Positions 33,182 through 36,362 of a DNA stretch of 36,362 nucleotides are shown one piece after another. This DNA is from an uncultured Flavobacterium sp. (GTDB taxonomy: Bacteria; Bacteroidota; Bacteroidia; Flavobacteriales; Flavobacteriaceae), in contig NZ_CAMLDD010000035.1 in NCBI RefSeq assembly GCF_946478785.1, positions 1 through 36,362 on the forward strand, read 5' to 3'. Positions within the stretch are counted from its first letter, which is position 1. Each line of letters opens with the position of its first letter. A program made the translations under genes and the position numbers. Under the pieces are notes generated by a model. The model was not told the origin of the DNA. It did not search any database and saw only the letters and a list, made by a program, of their open reading frames with translations.

Positions 33182-33561
33182 GGAGCATTTACATTAATAT
33201 TTCCTTTTCCGTCCATCAAATAAGTATTTCCACTCGGATCTTCAATTAAAACACTTCCTTCAGCATCGTTCAAAATAATTTTTGTTCCTGAACACGTATG
33301 AATAGCCTTTACATTGTTCTGCCCATCTGCATAACCACTGGATTGGCTTCCATTATATTGTGCTCCCAAAACATAGGGATTCTGTGCATTGCCTCCTTCA
33401 AAACCTACCAAAACTTCCTCATCAATTTCTTGGATAAAATAAAACCCTTTTCCAGATCCGGAGTGCGGCTGTATCATTCGCATCCAGTCGTTTGTCGTGC
33501 TTCCGCTTGCCCAATTGTACTGCACTTTTACTCGGCCTAATCCTTCAGAGTCGTTGTTGTC
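33182..33561 (-). repeat. 380-bp vgrG direct repeat, copy 1
   Basis: Nearly identical DNA to 35774-36153 at a constant offset of 2592 bp, with scattered single-base differences. Covers the conserved OB-fold segment up to the MDGxGNIxVNAP turn. Beyond it the tails diverge. Confidence 0.9.
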
Positions 33562-33625
33562 TATTCAACAATTGGTTAGAAAATTGGGAGACTTAATTCA
33601 ATTTAGAACTTTCAAGAATATTAGA

Positions 33626-33651
33626 AAAACGCAAAGTCGTGAGACTTTGCG
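33626..33651 (-). terminator. rho-independent terminator of the vgrG-effector-immunity operon
   Basis: Perfect 9-bp stem cgcaaagtc (33630-33638) / gactttgcg (33643-33651) with a 4-nt loop. Read on the minus strand it is followed by a TTTTT run (33625-33629). It lies 61 nt past the stop of the 120-residue membrane protein gene and before the vgrG remnant, so it separates the live module from the orphan one. Confidence 0.85.
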
Positions 33652-33711
33652 CAGTAAGTAAATATAATAAATTTGAATTATGAGTTAATGAAAATGCATT
33701 TAATGTGTTTT

Positions 33712-34074
33712 TTAGTCCATTATATTCATAAGTTTCTTTACTCTTAAAAAGAAAAATGTTTGAACTATAAAAAATGGAATATAAAGAGTGAATAAATTTT
33801 CTTTATAGTAATCGTCTAGTAAGATAAATATAAAAACACAAATCAACTGGGGAAAAATAAATAAATATTTGCCTAAATAATAATAATTTTCACTATTTAC
33901 AAACAATGTGATACAATTAATACCTGATAGTAAAAATTGTGTGTATATTATAACTTTAATGAATAGTATATTATCAAGTGAGAAATCACCATTCAGCAAG
34001 CTATAGACTATATTTCCTATAAAAAAAGTCAAAATATAGCAAATGAATATATACTTTAATATTTTCAATTTCAT
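33712..34074 (-). CDS. 120-residue four-helix membrane protein, candidate immunity protein
   Basis: Four hydrophobic helices at about residues 6-26, 37-60, 68-88 and 94-112, with very short loops; no signal-cleavage site and no known domain. Very AT-rich. It begins 2 nt after the stop of the 391-residue candidate effector and ends the operon at the terminator. Small multi-span membrane proteins directly after membrane- or lipid-attacking effectors are often immunity proteins. That role is inferred from position and topology. Confidence 0.65.
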   Translation of the reverse strand: MKLKILKYIFICYILTFFIGNIVYSLLNGDFSLDNILFIKVIIYTQFLLSGINCITLFVNSENYYYLGKYLFIFPQLICVFIFILLDDYYKENLFTLYIPFFIVQTFFFLRVKKLMNIMD

Positions 34075-34076
34075 AA

Positions 34077-35252
34077 TTATTCAAATTTAATTTTATATGC
34101 CAAAGTATTAAAAAAGCCTGTAGAGAAATTTACCTTAGAGCTTCCTTTTATTTTATCTACAAGTATGACTTTTTTATTTTCATTTATAATGTATTTTTTA
34201 GTATTAGTAACTACTTCAGTTGCAGTATTATAATAGTCGCTATTTGTAACTGCATCAAGAGATGCGAAAAATCTATTTGGATTAGAATAGAATACAGGAA
34301 TAACTACTTCTTTCTTATTACGTTTTTTGGCAATCTCATAATCAATTATTCCTTTCATGGTACACTTGTTTACAGAAGCAAAATTGACCATTTTCTTGAA
34401 AATATCGATATCGAAATTATTTAAGTTTTTATGATATTTTGTTGCTAAAATCCAAGATAAATTTTGAACATAAGTTAAATACCAATCTGGTCGCATATAA
34501 ATTAAATCTGGATAACCTTTGTCAGATTTATTATGGTCTTCAGTTATTCCTATCATGTTTTTTTCACCACCATACATAATAAATTTATCTGTTGGTTTTA
34601 GCAAATAAATATCCCTTAATGATTCATTTAAGTCTTTCCCGTATAGTGCCTTTTTCTGCAATCCTTTATCTGTTAAAAAGTCAGGATACTTTTTCATGTA
34701 ATAATTAAAGAAAGTTATCCAAGGAGTGATCTTTTTGCCAAGATTTTCTCCTTTTTTACCTTTCCAGCTTTTAATTGCTTTTTGTTCATTTTCTGGATGA
34801 TCTTTTAAATTATAAGTATCTAAATCCTCAGGCACTAAATTATCAATTTTTGAGTGTGCATAAGAATCCCCAAATCTATGCAGTAATTCACCTATTTTAT
34901 TAATGTTTTTATTCGGAGTATATAATATTTTTATTGCCGTAAAAAACTCTTCAACACCATGAAAACCACCTGTTAATGCATGTATTGATTCTTGGTATTC
35001 GGCATCACTCCATGTGTCATCAAGTTCGAAATCTGTTTCGCTGTGCACATCCGTATCTGGATTTTCGGTTGCAATAGCTAATTCTAATGCATTTTCTTCG
35101 CTAACTCCCAACATCAAACAAACCAAATATACGGTACTATAATGTCCATCAGTTTCATACATTACCATTTGCACATCTGTTTTTTCTACTTCTGATGGAC
35201 TTTTTACTTCTGGTTTTACAAACCTAGGTTCTCCAAATGTTACATTTGCCAT
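34077..35252 (-). CDS. VgrG-linked candidate T6SS effector with HxxxDxxxH metal motif
   Basis: 391 residues, no signal peptide, Lys-rich C-terminal third. Residues 1-30 (MANVTFGEPRFVKPEVKSPS) are a short polar lead-in. Residues about 33-135 carry a helical metal-site pattern: H37 (TDGHYSTVYLVCLMLGV), D66/D68 near H70, H91 (SIHALTGG), then H125-xxx-D129-xxx-H133 in LLHRFGDSYAHSK. The HxxxDxxxH pattern, together with an early His-Tyr-x-Thr and AxExAIAT, resembles DUF6765 and the zinc-dependent phospholipase C/P1-nuclease helical fold. A lipase or phosphoesterase toxin is a reasonable hypothesis, supported by its place behind vgrG and ahead of a membrane protein. I cannot prove enzyme activity from this. 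Confidence 0.65.
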   Translation of the reverse strand: MANVTFGEPRFVKPEVKSPSEVEKTDVQMVMYETDGHYSTVYLVCLMLGVSEENALELAIATENPDTDVHSETDFELDDTWSDAEYQESIHALTGGFHGVEEFFTAIKILYTPNKNINKIGELLHRFGDSYAHSKIDNLVPEDLDTYNLKDHPENEQKAIKSWKGKKGENLGKKITPWITFFNYYMKKYPDFLTDKGLQKKALYGKDLNESLRDIYLLKPTDKFIMYGGEKNMIGITEDHNKSDKGYPDLIYMRPDWYLTYVQNLSWILATKYHKNLNNFDIDIFKKMVNFASVNKCTMKGIIDYEIAKKRNKKEVVIPVFYSNPNRFFASLDAVTNSDYYNTATEVVTNTKKYIINENKKVILVDKIKGSSKVNFSTGFFNTLAYKIKFE

Positions 35253-35256
35253 AATG

Positions 35257-35424
35257 TTATTTATTACCTTTTATTTGAACTTTTTTATTTGAAATTAAAG
35301 TAAGATTTTCTTCCGTCGCAATAATTTCTACCTTTTCAGCAGTTTCTACAAACGTTTTTGCAATACTGTAATATTTATTGTCAATCGTAACATATAAATT
35401 CTTTGCACTTTTATTAATTGCCAT
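35257..35424 (-). CDS. 55-residue spike-associated small protein
   Basis: Begins MAINKSAKNLYVTIDNKYYS and ends NLTLISNKKVQIKGNK. It is predicted all-beta. Its tail repeats the short-strand rhythm of the VgrG beta-helix (compare ENLLLESSKKTVEVNS near the VgrG end). The ATG lies 18 nt after the vgrG stop, and its stop precedes the effector ATG by 4 nt, so it is tightly placed between spike and cargo. A tip or adaptor that joins effector to spike is plausible. It has no family I recognise. Confidence 0.7.
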   Translation of the reverse strand: MAINKSAKNLYVTIDNKYYSIAKTFVETAEKVEIIATEENLTLISNKKVQIKGNK

Positions 35425-35442
35425 AATATTATTTTTAAAAGA

Positions 35443-36362
35443 TTAAAACATATTAGATTTTTCAGCGCTATTGACTTCCACAGTTTTTTTACTACTTTCT
35501 AAAAGTAAGTTTTCTTTGGAACTAAAAATTGTTAACTCTTCAGCATGCTGAGTAGATTCAATAGAGCCTCTAACGTACTTTTGATCAATAATTTCTGTTT
35601 TATTATCTGCATTTTCTGTGAAATCTCCAGTAGCCCTTTGGTTAATATCTTTGCCTGCTGTTTGCGAAATATCTTTATTTGCAGAGTTAATCATATTCTC
35701 TCCTGCACTAACTGAAACATTTTTACCAGCAGTAATATTTACATCTTCTCCTGCGTTGATTGTGAAGTTTTTCGGAGCATTCACATCAATATTCCCTTGA
35801 CCATCCATTTTCCAGGTGTTACCACTTGGATCCTCTATAAAAACACTTCCTTCGGCATCGTTCAAAATAATTTTTGTTCCTGAACGCGTATGAATCGCCT
35901 TTACATTGTTTTGACCATCTGCATAACCGCTAGATTGGCTTCCATTATATTGCGCCCCCAAAACATAGGGATTCTGTGCATTGCCTCCTTCAAAACCTAC
36001 CAAAACTTCCTCATCAATTTCTGGGATAAAATAAAACCCTTTTCCAGATCCGGAGTGTGGCTGTATCATTCGCATCCAGTCGCTAGTTGTGCTTCCGCTG
36101 GCCCAATTGTACTTCACTTTTACTCGGCCTAATCCTTCAGGGTCATTATTATCTGTTACTTTGGCAGGCTGTGTTTCTGCTTTGGCAAATACATGTACAT
36201 CCGTATAATGAGGCACTCCTACATCTGCCGGAATAGCCTTGAAATTACAGCAATAATTTCCGTGAACCTGAGAAATATGCGATACTTCTATCACAATGAG
36301 TTCATGCTCTACAGTTTGGTTTTGTATTGTAAAAACCTGTCCAAGTCCTAACGGAAAATACG
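35443..36362 (-). CDS. vgrG: VgrG (T6SS spike), C-terminal part, 5' end outside the window
   Basis: The frame is open to the right edge (YFPLGLGQVFTIQNQTVEHE and onward), so the gene is cut by the window; an internal GTG at 36294 is not the start. The visible protein holds the end of the gp27-like region (HGNYCCNFKAIPADVGVPHY), the gp5-like OB fold (EGLGRVKVKYNWASGSTTSD, GKGFYFIPEIDEEVLVGFEG) and a C-terminal beta-helix with repeats such as NITAGKNVSVSAG and DINQRATGDFTEN, ending NSAEKSNMF. VgrG trimers form the puncturing tip of the T6SS and carry cargo. The genes downstream are that cargo. Confidence 0.92.
   Translation of the reverse strand, partial: YFPLGLGQVFTIQNQTVEHELIVIEVSHISQVHGNYCCNFKAIPADVGVPHYTDVHVFAKAETQPAKVTDNNDPEGLGRVKVKYNWASGSTTSDWMRMIQPHSGSGKGFYFIPEIDEEVLVGFEGGNAQNPYVLGAQYNGSQSSGYADGQNNVKAIHTRSGTKIILNDAEGSVFIEDPSGNTWKMDGQGNIDVNAPKNFTINAGEDVNITAGKNVSVSAGENMINSANKDISQTAGKDINQRATGDFTENADNKTEIIDQKYVRGSIESTQHAEELTIFSSKENLLLESSKKTVEVNSAEKSNMF
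35453..35472 (-). repeat. 20-nt identical block at both vgrG 3' ends, copy 2
   Basis: Same 20 bases as 32858-32877, here 7 nt past the end of the last coding base of vgrG upstream of the TAA. See copy 1. Confidence 0.8.
35774..36153 (-). repeat. 380-bp vgrG direct repeat, copy 2
   Basis: Partner of 33182-33561, inside the vgrG that runs off the right edge. Recombination between the two would delete the 2.6-kb effector-immunity block between them and restore the older cargo to the full vgrG. Confidence 0.9.

Larger units (their letters stand above)
32848..33561 (-). pseudogene. start-less vgrG 3'-end duplicate
   Basis: A copy of the C-terminal part of the VgrG at the right edge. It holds the end of the gp5-like OB fold (YNWASGSTTNDWMRMIQPHS, GFYFIQEIDEEVLVGFEGGN) and a diverged beta-helix tail (GNISMTAGQNINSSATLNIS), ending NSAEKSKFH. 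Homology begins at codon DNND (33561); just before it in frame is a stop TGA, and there is no ribosomal start for a full spike. The best in-frame start (a GTG at about 33525) would yield 225 residues without the N-terminal VgrG body, so it cannot make a working spike alone. It is probably the scar of recombination that brought in a new cargo. Confidence 0.8.

Noticed and set aside
33298..33540. 80-residue + strand frame, also at 35890-36132
   Set aside because: Both are the antisense of the duplicated vgrG block; they appear twice only because the block is duplicated.

Overview
The window looks like a chromosome segment from a Flavobacterium-type member of the Bacteroidota. The DNA is AT-rich. 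There is a SusC/SusD pair, a type IX secretion C-terminal sorting domain, many TAnnTTTG-type -7 promoter boxes, almost no Shine-Dalgarno sequences, and a VgrG of the kind that sits next to Bacteroidota type VI secretion (T6SS) cargo. No tRNA, rRNA, CRISPR array or insertion sequence was seen.

Region 1 (1-20.9 kb, + strand) is a polysaccharide utilization locus (PUL). It holds SusC, SusD, a 1511-residue multidomain secreted GH128-like enzyme, GH16, GH43 (subfamily 24-like exo-beta-1,3-galactanase type), GH2, a DUF2264/GH154-type protein, a second GH43 (arabinofuranosidase type), a DUF4861 protein and a LacI-type regulator. Together, GH43_24 + GH2 + GH154 + GH43 + GH16 point to a type II arabinogalactan-like substrate: a beta-1,3-galactan backbone with galactose, arabinose and glucuronic acid decorations. 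The GH128 module, a family known for beta-1,3-glucanases, does not fit that picture and is the main puzzle of the locus. Strong hairpins after susD and after the GH128 gene probably split the PUL into expression tiers.

Region 2 (20.9-30.9 kb) is a mixed accessory and stress region. It contains a glutamate-cysteine-ligase-like ATP-dependent ligase, a predicted cysteine amidase, several small hydrophilic proteins, a four-helix membrane protein, a Tat-exported short-chain dehydrogenase, a small Asp/Thr-rich lipoprotein, exonuclease III, a DnaQ-UvrC-like nuclease fusion, a DUF892 (YciF-like) protein with a histone-like Lys/Ala tail, and a stand-alone response regulator. Several have clear -7 boxes and good bidirectional terminators.

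Region 3 (31.2-36.36 kb, - strand) is a very AT-rich VgrG cargo island. Read in the direction of transcription it goes: 3' part of vgrG (runs off the right edge), a 55-residue spike-associated ORF, a 391-residue candidate effector with an HxxxDxxxH metal motif, and a 120-residue four-helix membrane protein (candidate immunity), ending at a strong terminator. Past the terminator lies a start-less duplicate of the vgrG 3' end. After it come a frameshifted cargo gene and a frameshifted exported protein. This is the layout expected of a displaced 'orphan' effector-immunity cassette. It is the most novel part of the window, together with a 20-nt block conserved at both vgrG 3' ends.
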